Below are positions 26,775 to 39,083 of a stretch of DNA of 64,000 nucleotides, in pieces. Source of the stretch: Marisa cornuarietis (Eukaryota > Mollusca > Gastropoda > Architaenioglossa > Ampullariidae); assembly GCA_004794655.1 (NCBI GenBank), contig SMMW01000635.1, forward strand, positions 3,520,001-3,584,000, in the 5' to 3' direction. The notes beneath the pieces are model-generated. The model was not told where the DNA came from. It saw nothing but the letters and a program-made list of their open reading frames with translations, and searched no databases. The stretch's first letter is position 1; each line of letters starts with the position of its first letter. The translations under genes and the position numbers were made by a program.

Positions 26775-28270
26775 AAGCGCCGTCACATGAGTGGTCAAGT
26801 TGACGCCCACGCCACGTGCGGACCTGCATGTCCTGATACCCTCATCACAGTTATTTCTGTCGGTGGCTGCTCATCAGGTTCCTACAAACCCACAAACTGT
26901 CACAGACGCCTGTTTTCTTTCTCGATCTTCGCTGGCGAATTGCTGCTGACACCAGTCAATCCTGGAGATGCAGCGCAAGGATGAAGGGATCTGTTTTCTC
27001 GAGATGCTCAGGCACCGCCAGGATGCAGGCGAAACAGTCTGTAGGGCCATTCTTTAAGAAAAGCATGGTAACAGAGTGGGGGAGGGGTGGGTATCAGATC
27101 AGACAGATGGACAGAGAGAATAATGAAGGAGTAAAGAGATGTTCTTCCTCTTGTCACACTCCGCCCGCCCAGACATATAGACATATAGACAGATGTCGGT
27201 GACCTCTTGTGACTCCCGAGCCAAAGTCGGTCAAGCGAGGGGAGCATCTTGATTTGAATGCGATGTACTTTTCACGATGCTTCTGTTGCTATTTACGGGT
27301 CTACAAACTGGAAATAATGTCAGCGAAAAGCAGGCGTCTTTGCTATGAACCAGTTTCATTTTTCTTGCCACTTTGATATTTGAAATTTACCTAATGAAAG
27401 CACACTCACAGTATATTTAAAATGTAAAAAAAATTAATTGGATAAATGATAAATTTAAATAGTCTTGTTTATTTTTAGTGTTTTTGTGGGAAGAGTGCAA
27501 GTACTTCCCGTCCATTTTCCTCTCCCGTCCCCTCACTTCTAGCGTCTTGTCTTGATGTCGGAAACAGAGAAAATAAACAATTTCAATGTTTCTTTTCATT
27601 CTGAGAAAAACATAATAACCTTTACCCCCACTCTCCATCAGCCAGACAGATACATACACACATACACACTTATCACAAACTTAGCAATTGACGGATAAAA
27701 AGAACGAACAAAAAAAAAAAAACAATAAAAAGAAAACACCAAAAGAATGAAATCCATTGTGAAAGTAGACAACAGTCTACAAGGCTATGTATAATCTGAC
27801 ATCAGATCTCAAGATTGCAGGCAGAAGATTGAATCAACTCCTTGAAAGGGAGAAGAAAAATCCTAGTGGACACTAGAGAACCACACGATCACAGTGTCAC
27901 ACAAGACACCACTTACTCCTCTCCACAAAAGAATCAACGATGCTACCTCAGTGAAGACAGATGTGACAGTTTCAGCAGGAAAACAAGTGCTTTATATCAC
28001 TCTTCCCTCTCTTGAACATCCGTTGTTCATTAGCCACTCGTTCTTTATAGCCATTGGTCTGTGCACTCATGGTGGATCTGTTTGACAGTAAAGGTACAGA
28101 CGGTGAAGGTAGTTGCCTGACCATACGGTTGTCGGTGTGTAACAGCTCTCACAGCTTTGTGATAACGGTGCCAGTCTCCTCTACTTCTCTGCTTTTTCTT
28201 TCCCAGCTCTCTCATATAGCCCGGTACCCACTTTAACTACAGCGGGGTCAACTGGGTGGAAAGTACACTG
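25915..28270. other. Gene-free stretch
   Basis: (TGTT)n lies at about 25,986-26,016 and (CGCA)/(CA)n at 26,736-26,773. No exon or transposon recognised. Confidence 0.4.
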
Positions 28271-28350
28271 TCACACTGGGTATCGAACCGGCTAGTGCTC
28301 ACTATTGGGTTTAGAAGCCATTGCTAGAGGTTATAGCGTCCTTACTTATT
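28271..28350 (-). mobile_element. Possible tRNA-derived SINE head
   Basis: The minus strand contains GCCGGTTCGATACCC, a good B-box (complement of about 28,277-28,291). About 40 bp upstream is a weak A-box-like sequence. No complete cloverleaf was found. A similar B-box occurs at 32.87 kb, suggesting a dispersed family. Confidence 0.4.
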
Positions 28351-28487
28351 ACAGTGCTCTCTAACAGACACCACAGACACTAAGAACAAAAGAAAAGTAT
28401 TAAGCAAAGACAACTTCATGTAAAAACGCCCTTTCAACCATTTAAAACCTATCTTCAGCAGTAATTCACAACTAGACCAACGAACTG

Positions 28488-28602
28488 TCTTTTATATAGG
28501 TCTTGATATAAGTCTTGATATAAGTCTTTATATGTCTTGATATAGGTCTTGATATAGGTCTTGATATAAGTCTTGATATAGGTCTTGATATAGGTCTTGA
28601 TC
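28488..28602. repeat. 12-bp minisatellite GTCTTGATATAG, about 9 copies
   Basis: Tandem units alternate between GATATAGGTCTT and GATATAAGTCTT, with one variant TTTATATGTCTT. The period is a multiple of three, so a reverse frame reads repeated LYQD. Confidence 0.93.
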
Positions 28603-28853
28603 TCCAGCAAAAGTTGACGGCCTGAAGAAGAGCTGCCTGACAGCAGCTTTCTTTTTAGATGACATGGACTGAGTGAAAGTGTTCGTAGCCTGATTATACG
28701 TCCAGGAATAGCGATGGTCCGAGTGACTGTTTGTTTGTCTTGCTGCAGACGTCAAGCAGAATATGTTTCATTTCAAGATCGAGACATGGGCAAGGACCGC
28801 CGGGACATTTTGGAGTTGGTGGACAGGTCGAGGAAAGTTCACAGCTCCAAAAA
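28603..28853. other. Gene-free stretch
   Basis: Nothing recognised. Confidence 0.4.
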
Positions 28854-28854
28854 C

Positions 28855-28891
<37 letters not shown>
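28854..28891. repeat. (AC)n microsatellite
   Basis: About 18 CA units. Confidence 0.93.
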
Positions 28892-28893
<2 letters not shown>

Positions 28894-29826
28894 CTCCTCC
28901 ACCAAAATAGTGCTCCACCGCGGCCCCTGGGAGAGGTTGTTCTAATGCCATCTCCCTGACAACGCGTGGGTTCATGCCAGAGGATGACTCATCCAGGACG
29001 AAAGGGATCGACGGCGTCGAGATACGATAGTACATGGTAGTCAATGAAGCGCAGTGTCAAAAGGGGAGATTACCAACTAGCCGTGCTGCTCCGACGTACG
29101 TCATCATCACCCCCCCTCCTCTTTCCCCCTAACCCTCCCACAGCCTGTGAGAGTCGGTTGTCAGAAGGAATGTAAACCTCCTGGTTTTTTTTTTTTCAGC
29201 GAATTTGGTTCGGGCGGAAAAAGTGGTCCCGCTCCGCGCATCGATCAGTCTGTCAAAACAAATCCCCGCACGGTACGTTGGGCCAAGTTCCAGGCGGAGG
29301 TCTCGTTCCCGACCCCACGACCGAGCTTCTTGTGGGCCGGGGAGGGAGTTCACCTCCCGGAGAGAAGCGTGCTCTTGCCTGAGGGTCCCCCGCCGTTTGG
29401 TGGATTGCGCTCCTGGGTCAGTGAGTGTGAATCAATCTCCCAGTGAATGCGGGCAGGGAATTCATGTCATTAGCAAGATGGCATAAGGTCTTGACCACAA
29501 TAAAGCTTAATGATCCCACCTCTCTCTCTCTCTCACTACAGCTCTCCTCCCATGATTCGGATGCGCCGCTACGACACTAACCGCTACGACACTGACTGCG
29601 GGTAAATAAGATGCCGGCAGAAGAGAGCAGAAGAGACTAAACTGGCAACACTTCCATGTATACAGATGCCTTAAAGTTAAACTATTTGCACGATGGCTTT
29701 CATATTTGCTTTTTCTTCTTTTGCTTTTGTGGAGTTCACACTGAAGATTTAATGCCCTTGTCCGCACATCTGCTCTAAAAGTTTTCACAACTTGAAAAAA
29801 GTATCAGCAGCTCAGAAACAAAGGTG

Positions 29827-29863
<37 letters not shown>

Positions 29864-30725
29864 AACACCGCACAATGTGAAGTAAGAAAAATACTTCATG
29901 ACGGATTACCCCAAACAAGTTTAATTTTTAGTTAAAAACATTGTTACTGCTGGAGTAGTGTACACCTGTGTATACACAATATTGTCTGATTATGTCAGGT
30001 ATTGTCTTCATCCCCAGATCTTCATGAAGTAATTGAAGTATATTCCAGTCACAGCAAAATGCTGTGGACAGATTTGTTTTGGCCTTAGCTTCCCTTTTCC
30101 TTGGTCTGTGACAATGAAACCAACGCTACTTCAGTTAATTAAGGATGTTGTCTCAACAAATATTTCTAACTTCAGGAACCAAACATTGCCCATGATGAGG
30201 TTGGCATCTTGTGCAAAGCCGTGTAGCCGCAACCCCTAGGCTTATTTTTCTGACCCCAAAGACTAAAAACACGCAGATTCTCGTCCACCACGAGAACCAA
30301 ACAGTATGTTCGTACGTACGCGCACGTGTACAAGACATTTTCCCGACAGTGCAATTCCATATATCTATGTTATTCTGTCTAATTAGTTTTCATTGCTGTT
30401 TGTGAGGCTGACTTTGTCTGGGAGACACGTTCAATAATAATATTAATTATTATTATTATTATTATTTAAAACGGAAAATACAATGTGTACGAAAAAAGAA
30501 TGCCGTAGAGTGAGTGAGTGAGTGAGTGAGTGAGTGCTTCTGCGTGTCACGGTGTCATCCGTTGGGTGACGTGCGCGTGCCGTTGTTGTGTGCTAAACCG
30601 TCTGATTGTTTGTAATCTTTCGCGCACAAGATATGAAGGTTATTTATTGACTAGTCGTTTCTTGCTGCTATGTTTAGGCCTGTGTAGTCAGTATGTGTGT
30701 TATATATATTTTGTATCGGTTCAAT
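28892..30725. other. Gene-free stretch with simple repeats
   Basis: A comparatively GC-rich block (about 29,190-29,420) has open frames on both strands but no recognisable domain. (CAA)n lies at 29,829-29,864, ATT units at about 30,435-30,466 and (GAGT)n at 30,510-30,535. Confidence 0.45.
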
Positions 30726-30870
30726 GAGTTCTTCCAGTGCTCGTAGTCAGAAAAATGTTTGTAAAGCGCGTTACGTCTACAGTACAGTCAAGGAATGCGC
30801 TATATAAATCTTCAGCTTTTGTTTATTATTATCATCATTATCATTATTACTATTATTATTATTATTATTG
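30726..30870 (+). mobile_element. LINE 3' terminus with (ATT)n tail
   Basis: The strings TGTAAAGCGCGTTAC and AATGCGCTATATAAATC are followed at once by an ATT/ATC array. This is the typical 3' end of the CR1/L2-like LINEs that litter this window (compare 43.5, 48.5 and 51.0 kb). The coding part is not present. Confidence 0.55.
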
Positions 30871-32570
30871 ATCCAGTTAGTTCATTCTTCCGTCGCCCAA
30901 TGCTATTGTTATTCTGGGTCTAGTTGATTTATTCAATTTTGCCACTCGTGACTCTTTCCTCGGACTTCTTTCATAAACACTTTTCATTTTCATGAGTTGT
31001 GTGTAAATTTAATTCCCCTTTATTATTGTAGTTGTGTTACACCCTGGGTTTGTGAGGTAGTGTAATTATACTGTCTGGTGCTATTACCGCACTTAACTCA
31101 GGGCATCCAAGTTTTCTTGGTGAACATATGGTCCGGTAGTAGGAGAAATTAGCTGAAACAAAGTAGATGAAAAACAACGGTTTGGAAACTTTTACATTTT
31201 CAAATGTAGTTTGATAGCTGATAGCTTACAGCTGTAGAACACTTGACTGTCAGGCTAGGTTTCTCTCCTGTTAACTTGTCATGACCACCGCGCAGTGTAT
31301 CAGTCACTCAGTCCTTTCAACACACACACGGAGTCTGACAAACACGTGTTCTTTCACACAAATTAAAAGAAAAGAATGATTTGTCTAACGAATGTATCTG
31401 CTTTACTAAGTATGAATAAAAGAAGAAAACAAGAAAAATACACAAATGAAAAGTCAGTTAAAAAAAACGATTCCTACATCCAGATTACTTTAAAATAATA
31501 AAATCCCTAACCTTTGAGTCCTGCCTTTCTGAATATCTACAAGAATACCTACTCACCTAATCCATCTATATACTCCTAAACGCCCTACTCAACAAATTCT
31601 TCTTACAATTCCTACTCTACTTGTCTGTCCGTCCTAAACCTCTCTCTTCTCCTACCTGACTCTCTCTCTCTCTCACGTCATTTCCTTCACTTTTTTACGT
31701 CACTCATACACGTCTTCCGAACATCTGACGTCATTCACGCGCTTTCGTTCTTCCACATTAATCCTTATAAAATGTCAGCTTACTCACGATACAGTCAATA
31801 ACTACTAACAATGATACCTGACATTCGGTCAAGCTCTTTTATCCACATCAACAGACCTGATTTGCATATATGCCATCACCAAAGTTGCTGTGAGGGTAGC
31901 GGGAGGGTAGGGTGTCGGGGGGGGGGGTTGGAGGAGCCCCCGGCTTTATTCAGCAGCGTTGTACCCGAGGTGATCCCCAACCCGATGTAATTGCCAGTAA
32001 CTGAGGAGCGTTGCGCGGTTTTCCATTCCTCCTTCGGATAAGGAATATTTTTACTGAACGATTGCACGTGCCTTTTCTTAGTCGATGTGACCTTGTTAAG
32101 ACCGACGATCAGATGAAAAGTTCAATGCTTTGAGGTAAAAGAAGACGAGCCAGGCGTGGGTGTTACTGCGGTCCCTCGGTGCGAGAACCCGCGTGGGCGA
32201 TGGACTGGCTTCGATCCCTTCAAACAGATTTCCAGTTTAATCTGATCGATTTCAGGGCACGTTCCTTTGGTTTATTTTGCTTTTTTTAAAAATACGAATA
32301 TCATATTCGCCCTCAGAGAAGAAGAAATCTTTTGTGAAACAGCAGTGATCCATCAAGAATGATTAAACATTTGATAATTAATTTTCATTGGACAAATGGA
32401 ATTTTGTTGCTGTTTCTTTTCTTTGAACATAAGGGGTTCAAATTTAGAGATGATTGTAAAAATGATCATCGATTGTTATCATTGTCATCTTTGTCGTCAT
32501 CTCTATCGTCGGCGTCCAATCCTGCTCAAAATCTGGTTGATGTAAATTACTTGAAACATGCGATGACATA

Positions 32571-32572
<2 letters not shown>
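30871..32572. other. Gene-free stretch
   Basis: No gene recognised. A G-rich block lies at 31,893-31,935 and an octamer-like ATTTGCAT at about 31,860 without a recognisable RNA gene downstream. Confidence 0.4.

Positions 32573-32654
<82 letters not shown>
32573..32654. repeat. (CA)n microsatellite, about 41 copies
   Basis: Pure CA array of about 82 bp. Confidence 0.97.
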
Positions 32655-32859
32655 CTGGGTTGGAAAACTAACCGCACAGCCACATGCACTGTATTTTCTC
32701 ATAAACAACGTAAGCACAGATAATTTCTTGTATTTTTTTCTAGGCTTATTGCACTCTTGTTTTTGTGAGCAAAAAAGGTGAGAGAGATCACTGACCGCTC
32801 TACAAAAGTCTGGAAAAATGCACGAAGTTAAGGAGACCTGGGCAAACTTATTATACGGG

Positions 32860-32922
32860 GCATATGCCATGGGTATCGAACTCGCTATCTAAAATCTATG
32901 CTAGCTTACGCTCTGGCGGCGA
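32860..32922 (-). mobile_element. Possible tRNA-derived SINE head
   Basis: The minus strand has a B-box GCGAGTTCGATACCC (complement of about 32,871-32,885), preceded by a degenerate A-box region. Related to the 28.3-kb candidate. No full tRNA fold. Confidence 0.35.
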
Positions 32923-33920
32923 AACTGATATGAGCTACTAAAAAATAGAGGGAGATTTCCTTCCACTACCCATTTTTCAGTCTAGAGAAAGGAGGACGAG
33001 AATGTGTGCTTCCAAACAGCGGAGTGTCCAGACACGTGCGGCAGAGCAGACAGCTCATGGTGGTTTTCCCCATCTTGAAGCTCAATTATATGTAAGAACC
33101 AAATCGGGGGGACTGCTCCATTATGCCAAAATCATACTCGTATTTTCGTATTATTTATTTCAGGCCAAGAGTCTACTTGAGCTGAGGACGCCTGCAGCAG
33201 AGAGACTTGTAGAATAAAGCGGCTCTGCTCTTGCTAGAAGTTTCCTCTGTCACACCTGGCGTGTTGCCCGCCATGAAGTCAAGGTGAGCTCCGCAGACCA
33301 ACCCTCTACAGACAGTCGCTGGAACACGGGTATATCAACTACCTTCCATTCGGCGTCAGTCAATGACATGTCAGCATATCCACGAACTGTCTCATTCCCC
33401 ACGTGTATCTTGTGTCTACCCCTTCATACGATCATATTTGTCGGTGGCACTAACTTGGAACTACATTTTTAATGAGTCGCTCTCCGCGTTTAATGTCAGT
33501 AACAATATCTATGTGAGCCTAAAGTAGGACTTCTGGGACAGTTGACACTTTATTAATATTTCGATAAACTACGGTGTTCACGGGGGAGGAGTGTATGTTT
33601 TGGGATCATAACAGAATGGATACGTGGGTATCTTAACCTTCTTAACCTCTGTCCTAGCAACTGCGGAACAAGGTCCAACCTTTGCTGGCTTGCTGCCAAT
33701 GTTTGAATTTTTTATGATTGATATTTTATTGGCTAGGTAAAACGACTTTTGTTGATCTCCATCCAAGTGTCATTTTACACTTTTTCAATATGAAGCATCT
33801 GTTTCGATGAGCTCAGAACTTTTTAAGTGGCTGGAATAACTGCATGATAGCCACACCCACTAAGTACCGCGCGGGATGCTGTGTGCTCGGTATAAACTTG
33901 TTGTCAAGAACTGGGGGACG
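32923..33920. other. Gene-free stretch
   Basis: No gene or repeat family recognised. Confidence 0.4.
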
Positions 33921-34022
33921 AATGTGAAGGACTGGACTGGTCACCCTGTGCTGGACTTGCTCACTATCACCCAGGACAGGCGCAAGTGGCGGACCTTGTC
34001 AAAGGAACAAATGAATCACAGA
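33921..34022 (+). pseudogene. LINE C-terminal relic (EN-RT type, short)
   Basis: The frame reads KDWTG, then TITQDRRKWRTL, matching the C-terminal block found at 56.3-56.4 kb in the intact element (LAQDRQKWRTF) and common in APE-type LINEs. Only about 33 codons survive. Confidence 0.6.
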
Positions 34023-34544
34023 CTCAACGGTGATACAAGTCCGTGAATAAGTGAATGATGCAAGGGAGAGTAATCTTAAATATGACGTGTACCATGATGG
34101 GTACAGTCCCTTGGAGGACAAAAAACGTGAGACAGTGTGTTCGTGTTTCGAGTACCCCGTTTCTGATGATTGGTGTAAATCGCTTTACACGGCACAAATC
34201 ACTTTCAACTGCTTCTCCATGATATCCCATTCATAAAATTAAAGTTCTCACTCCTGTACGCATAGTTGTCGCGACCTGATCGAGTCAAGACCCATCGATT
34301 AACCTTACTACTTTTTCAAATCCAAAGAAGCTTTGGAGGGTTCAAAATTTGACACATTATTTTTAAACACACACGTGAGATGAGATAAATAAACAGACAA
34401 AAGTATTATCGTTTAATTGCAATCATCACTAGACTTCGATTTATTCAGAAAAACTCCGATAATCCTTAGTGCACATCTCTTCTGAGCGTGTTAAACATTA
34501 TTTCCTTTGTATGAGCGCTCCTGACTTTTCATAGAATAACAATA

Positions 34545-34780
34545 AATATTTTAGGGGGAATATTTTATCATGAGGCAGGATTGTTGTCCAACCAATGACC
34601 ATCAATGCATCATGGTAAACAATAAACGCAAACTAGTTATAGTTCTTCAGTATCGCCAGATTCTGACATTAGCTTTCTTGAACAACAACATTAAATATTT
34701 ATGACAAGCTGGAAAGATACGATGAAGTTAGCTGAAGGTGAAAGCCTAATTTAGTAAGGTTGAGACATGAACATTCTCCT
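34545..34780. repeat. Segmental duplication unit A (paired with 61.8-62.0 kb)
   Basis: Aligned by eye to about 61,810-62,015 in the same orientation. Shared blocks in order are AATGACCATCA/CTGACCATCA, GCTGGAAAGATACGATGAAG/GCTGGAAAGATACAACGAAG and GTTGAGAC. Both lie upstream of a Kunitz exon (36.8 kb live, 62.6 kb dead), which supports duplication of the whole locus. Confidence 0.7.
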
Positions 34781-35038
34781 TGAAAGATGTATTTCTTTTA
34801 AACCAAAATCAGCAGGATGTGAATCTAGTCAAAGTACAGAGCAAGCGAGAACAGTAACTGAGGTTGAGCATGACACATTCTGCTTTTCTCACCTTTAAGA
34901 CATCTCATTGCCTACGGTTTTACTGCCTTTCATCTAGGAACAAGCGAAAAAAAAACAGTATCCAAAAACCGTAAAAAATCCTCAGTACAAAGGTGGCAAA
35001 TATTATTAAATGATATAGGTAAAGTATAATGTCTCTAT

Positions 35039-35039
<1 letters not shown>

Positions 35040-35121
<82 letters not shown>

Positions 35122-35215
35122 TAATAAGAATAAAGTTTTTATTATCGCGACATATATCAAACCTATGAGCAAGCTCATGGCGCTTTACAAATGATATTAA
35201 TTATAACAACAATAA
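35040..35215 (-). mobile_element. (TCA)n tract with reverse LINE 3' tail
   Basis: A TCA array at 35,041-35,120 is followed by sequence that on the minus strand reads as a LINE-like 3' end (TTTGTAAAGCGCCATGAGC). This matches the common pattern of a trinucleotide array at a LINE terminus. Confidence 0.5.
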
Positions 35216-36080
35216 TAATAACCATAATAGGGAGAAATCGAAGAAGCCAACCAAGACGATGGAAAGAAAAGGACATATCGGAATAATAATATTAATAACA
35301 AAACGTGTTGCGCTGACTGACAGCTGAGCGAATACAGTAATCCATTGTCTAACAAGTGTATGAAATGAATATAAATGCATAAATTTAAAAAAAAATTAAT
35401 CCTAGCGACAGAAGAAAGCGGAGAACCAGATTTGTCTAAGCGGCCTGGCGACACATGTCACCACAGAAGATTTAGAATTTAGAAATGCACTTGTCATCGA
35501 AGAAGTCATCAGGATGACTAGATGAAGAATGCTGAGGATAAACCTCCGCTGGTCATACAAGCTGTAGACAGTTTTGTTGCCTCCCTGACACAGATACACG
35601 ATGATGCTAACAAATATCTACTTAAGCTCATCAAATTTTGATCTTTATTTTTGCCTCGGTGAAGTTAATGAGTAGTGAGTGGAGGTGAGAATTACTGATT
35701 ATAATCAGGTGCCACGACCTGTACAGAAGGAAAGATATGAGGCGTATATTTTAACATGTAACAACAGACAATCTGTGGTGTGGAGACGCAGACACCTTTA
35801 TTTTATTACAGAGAACACATTGTTTTATGAATCGATCACAAAGCATAGAACTGTGGGACATAGGTTTACACTTGACTGAGTTCGGATGAAGGACTGGGGG
35901 AGATTAACTGATATCTTGTATAACGGACTAGGGAGCGGATGTGAAAGTGCGATATCGGAGGAAAAGCTTTCCCCCCATTTCCTGATGGCAGGATGTCAAG
36001 CGGAATGTCTACAATGAAGACAGAGATGGGGTTTGAGAGAGAAAATAATCTCACCACGTGTGACCATGGGCAGCGAACAA

Positions 36081-36087
36081 TATAAAT
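36081..36087 (+). promoter_or_regulatory. TATA box of the single-domain Kunitz gene
   Basis: TATAAAT lies 102 bp upstream of the ATG at 36,183. A short CAGCCACTT tandem repeat (about 36,104-36,139) falls between them, in the expected 5' UTR. Confidence 0.65.
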
Positions 36088-36182
36088 TTGGCCTCACAGG
36101 TTACAGCCACTTCAGCCACTTCAGCCATTTCAGCCACCTCCATCTGACAAGAATTTTGCCAGTTTCTGCTCATCGGCTCAGC

Positions 36183-36934
36183 ATGAGTGTTGCCGGGCTC
36201 ATCGTTCTCCTGCTCATCGGCTCGCTTCACGGGGCTCCGGATTGTAAGTTTACATCATCAACAATTGTCTTCCACATTTATGTCGCTTTAAGGTGTTATA
36301 CTTCTACATCCTCCTGTCATGTTGGCTGCGATTACAACTAGTCTGGTATGTTTCTTGATGATTATAATCAGTAAAAAGTTTCATAACCTAGCGGGTGTAG
36401 AGGCAGTAATTTCGGTTGATTTCACGGTTACCTGGCAACAGTTTCTTGCTTTTTGCGTGCAACAGTTGGCTGGAGAATAAAGGTAGTGGACTGATTATCA
36501 AATTTCATTTCATATGAGAGCCTATCAGTCAAGTATTATTGCATTAGTTTTCAGAGGAAACATCAGTAAGACGGGTTAATGTTCTTGCTCCTGTTTCAAT
36601 CTTATTTCTAGCTAAAGACTGCATTTTTGCACATTTCTGCAGACTTTCCATGGTAAAGTCTGGTGAGTTGTGGTGACCATTCCACATCTCAGGGTGTGAT
36701 AACTTGTATCATATAGGAAATCACTTCCTTCGTCACACAGAAAATAAAATAACTCTGTTTCTTCTTTCAGACTGCAGTCTGGCCCCAGTCATCGGCTTCT
36801 GTCGTGGATACTTTCCTAGGTACTACTATGACATCAGTACAGGAGAATGCAAGAGGTTTGGTTGGGGAGGCTGCGGGGGAAATGACAACAAATTCCAAAC
36901 GATTGCCGAATGCATGAAGACCTGCAAGTCATAG
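36183..36934 (+). CDS. Secreted single-domain Kunitz/BPTI serine protease inhibitor
   Basis: Two exons: 36,183-36,243 (signal) and 36,771-36,934, joined by a phase-1 GTAAGT...TTTCAG intron; 74 residues. Residues 1-18 form a hydrophobic signal peptide (MSVAGLIVLLLIGSLHG, then Ala-Pro-Asp). The domain has six cysteines spaced C-8-C-15-C-7-C-12-C-3-C, exactly as in bovine pancreatic trypsin inhibitor. The reactive loop reads GFCRGYFPR, so P1 is Arg and P1' is Gly, predicting inhibition of trypsin-like proteases. Family knowledge gives three disulfides (1-6, 2-4, 3-5) and substrate-like binding to the protease. It stands alone upstream of the three-domain genes. A role in defence, digestion or secretion cannot be told from sequence. 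A decayed relative lies at 62.6 kb. Confidence 0.92.
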
Positions 36935-36983
36935 AGACACCGAGCACGTGTGTTGTAAAGATCCTTTCTTCTGGATTACACAA

Positions 36984-36989
36984 AATAAA
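36984..36989 (+). terminator. Polyadenylation signal AATAAA
   Basis: AATAAA 49 bp past the stop codon of the single-domain Kunitz gene. Confidence 0.8.
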
Positions 36990-37399
36990 CACAAATCCTA
37001 TTACTGTCGATGAATTTGTGTTTTCCTTAAAGAAATCGTGGGTACAGACCCTCGACTAGCGGTGGGCAAAGTACGGCCAGCCCCTCTGTCATAATGTGAA
37101 GTGAATTTGTTTCTTTATTCAGCGTACATTACATTGATTGATATTAAATTTCATAAGTACAACAATGGTAGAAATAGGCAGTCGGTAACATTCTAACTCA
37201 GACAAAGTACAAGATAACAAATAACACGGCTGAGATGTCTGATGAAGTCGTTAGATCGTATTCGGGGTGGCTGGCTTTAAAGGACAGGCTGGTGTGAAAG
37301 TCCCACATTCGTATATTTTAAACCATCTTTACTCGCAGTCCTCTGGTCGCACGGCTGACACTTAAGGTTTTCCCCTTCTTTTCCCTCCTCCTTATAATG

Positions 37400-37862
37400 C
37401 GATTCACCAGCAGCTGGAAGCACTTAACAAATAAGTCAACGACTAATATCTGTACCCGCACCAACTTACAGTCTTCTGGTACCGGCTGCACATCAAGCCA
37501 TTAGAAGCATGGCTAATGAGGTCGGACAAAACAACCACAGTACCGACCGACTGTGGCACCTGATCAAAACCCTAAACTAGAAGACTTTCCCTTCCCATGA
37601 AGCCACAGTGCTGGAAAAGAAGAGACTCCTCCACAGCGGGAGAAAAGCTTTAACCCTCCTTGGCGAAGTCTTGGAGACAGAGAGAGGGAGAGCCATCAAC
37701 ACTCCCTATAAAGAATAAAGGAAGTCCGGCCACAGCTCTACACCCAGAGTATATAAGAGGCCAACCCCTCTCTTCACCAGACCTCCTCATGGCAGAACTC
37801 AATGAAGTCATCAGCAGACTCAAGAACAAGAAAGACCCTGGCAATCTCCGAATGATTCAAAC
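37400..37862 (+). pseudogene. LINE reverse transcriptase N-terminal relic
   Basis: The last part reads MAELNEVISRLKNKKDPG (37,790-37,843), matching the block that precedes the reverse transcriptase palm in LINEs (compare AIKSLKNRKAPG in the intact copy at 54.96 kb). Upstream sequence is decayed with stops. It is cut off on its 3' side and has no catalytic motifs. Confidence 0.65.
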
Positions 37863-38865
37863 ATAACATTACTTTGATACTTAGCGATATCTATATATAA
37901 ACATACAGAGAGAGAGAGAGAGCTGTCTTTATTTTTTATTTAAAAACTGCTCGAACAGACACAGTTGTTGAACTTTGACCTTCGTTATCTTTGTCATACT
38001 GATGTTCTTATATCATCTTGAAACCTGCCATTTTAAACTACTTGATCAAAGTAGGTTTCTTTTTATCTGTTAATGTCCACACCCACATGGCTTTTACGAC
38101 ACTGGTTGACCCCATGACAACACACTAATAATTCATGCACACACTTGAAAGATCTACATTAAAAGACATTAAAACAACAATTTCCCTCTTAAAGACAAAA
38201 CTGTAGTGTGAATCTCTTTTGTTGAATGTCTTCCTTGAAACCTTGTCCATCAGATCTCAAGTTCCAAGATATACACAGAACACTCTTATTTCAGGTTACT
38301 GACCTTAAAGCCCAGCAAGATCCGAAGGACCAACAGAAAAAGAACACAAAACAAAAAAAACTCACATTTTTTTTACTCATAGCTATTCGAAATATTTCGA
38401 ATTTAAATGCATGACGCTATGGATCAAAATATACCAATTGAATATAATGTACATGCAGTACTTTACATCAAACAAATAGAGCAAAAATCCATTTACCCAA
38501 AAAACAAATTCAAAGAGAAGTTTTCAGGCTGAAAATCCCAAAGACTGGCAAACACATATCCGCTCAGACTCAGACACATCCACCTCAGAATGATAGAGAG
38601 AGCATACCAGGTTCTACCAGGTCTTGTCAGGACTTCCCGCCGTAAAACGAGGAAAATCCTCAAAGTCACCAACCCTACCAAGTGGCAGTCTTCTCATTTT
38701 TAGCGAAAAGCAAATCTCGCGGGCAACCAATCAAAATAAATTCTCAGCTTATTCCTGATACTAATTTCTTCATGGGATAGGAACTTCAAATACTGCCAAC
38801 AAAACAGAGTTCTCTCCCATATTCATCTTATCTGATAGGGACAATGCAGTTTATGGAGGTGGGAT
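37863..38865. other. Gene-free stretch
   Basis: A short GA tract lies at 37,906-37,922. Nothing else recognised. Confidence 0.4.
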
Positions 38866-38989
38866 TTTTTTTTCAACATGGGGTATTTTAACTCGAGGTT
38901 TCTTATCCATGCGCCACGTGTAGCCATTAGAAGGGGGTTGGCCGGCGAGGCGAGGACTTGGTCTGTCCTCTAAGTAAGAACATCTGTCA

Positions 38990-38996
38990 TATAAAG
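38990..38996 (+). promoter_or_regulatory. TATA box of three-domain Kunitz gene A
   Basis: TATAAAG, 94 bp before the ATG at 39,084. The same motif lies 100 bp before the ATG of the inverted paralogue, with conserved sequence between. Confidence 0.75.
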
Positions 38997-39083
38997 TCTC
39001 AGCTTTTCATTCGCAGCCCGCAATCTGATTCCACCTCTGAGTCGAGAATCAAACTCGTGTCTGCCTCACAGACTTCTTGTACA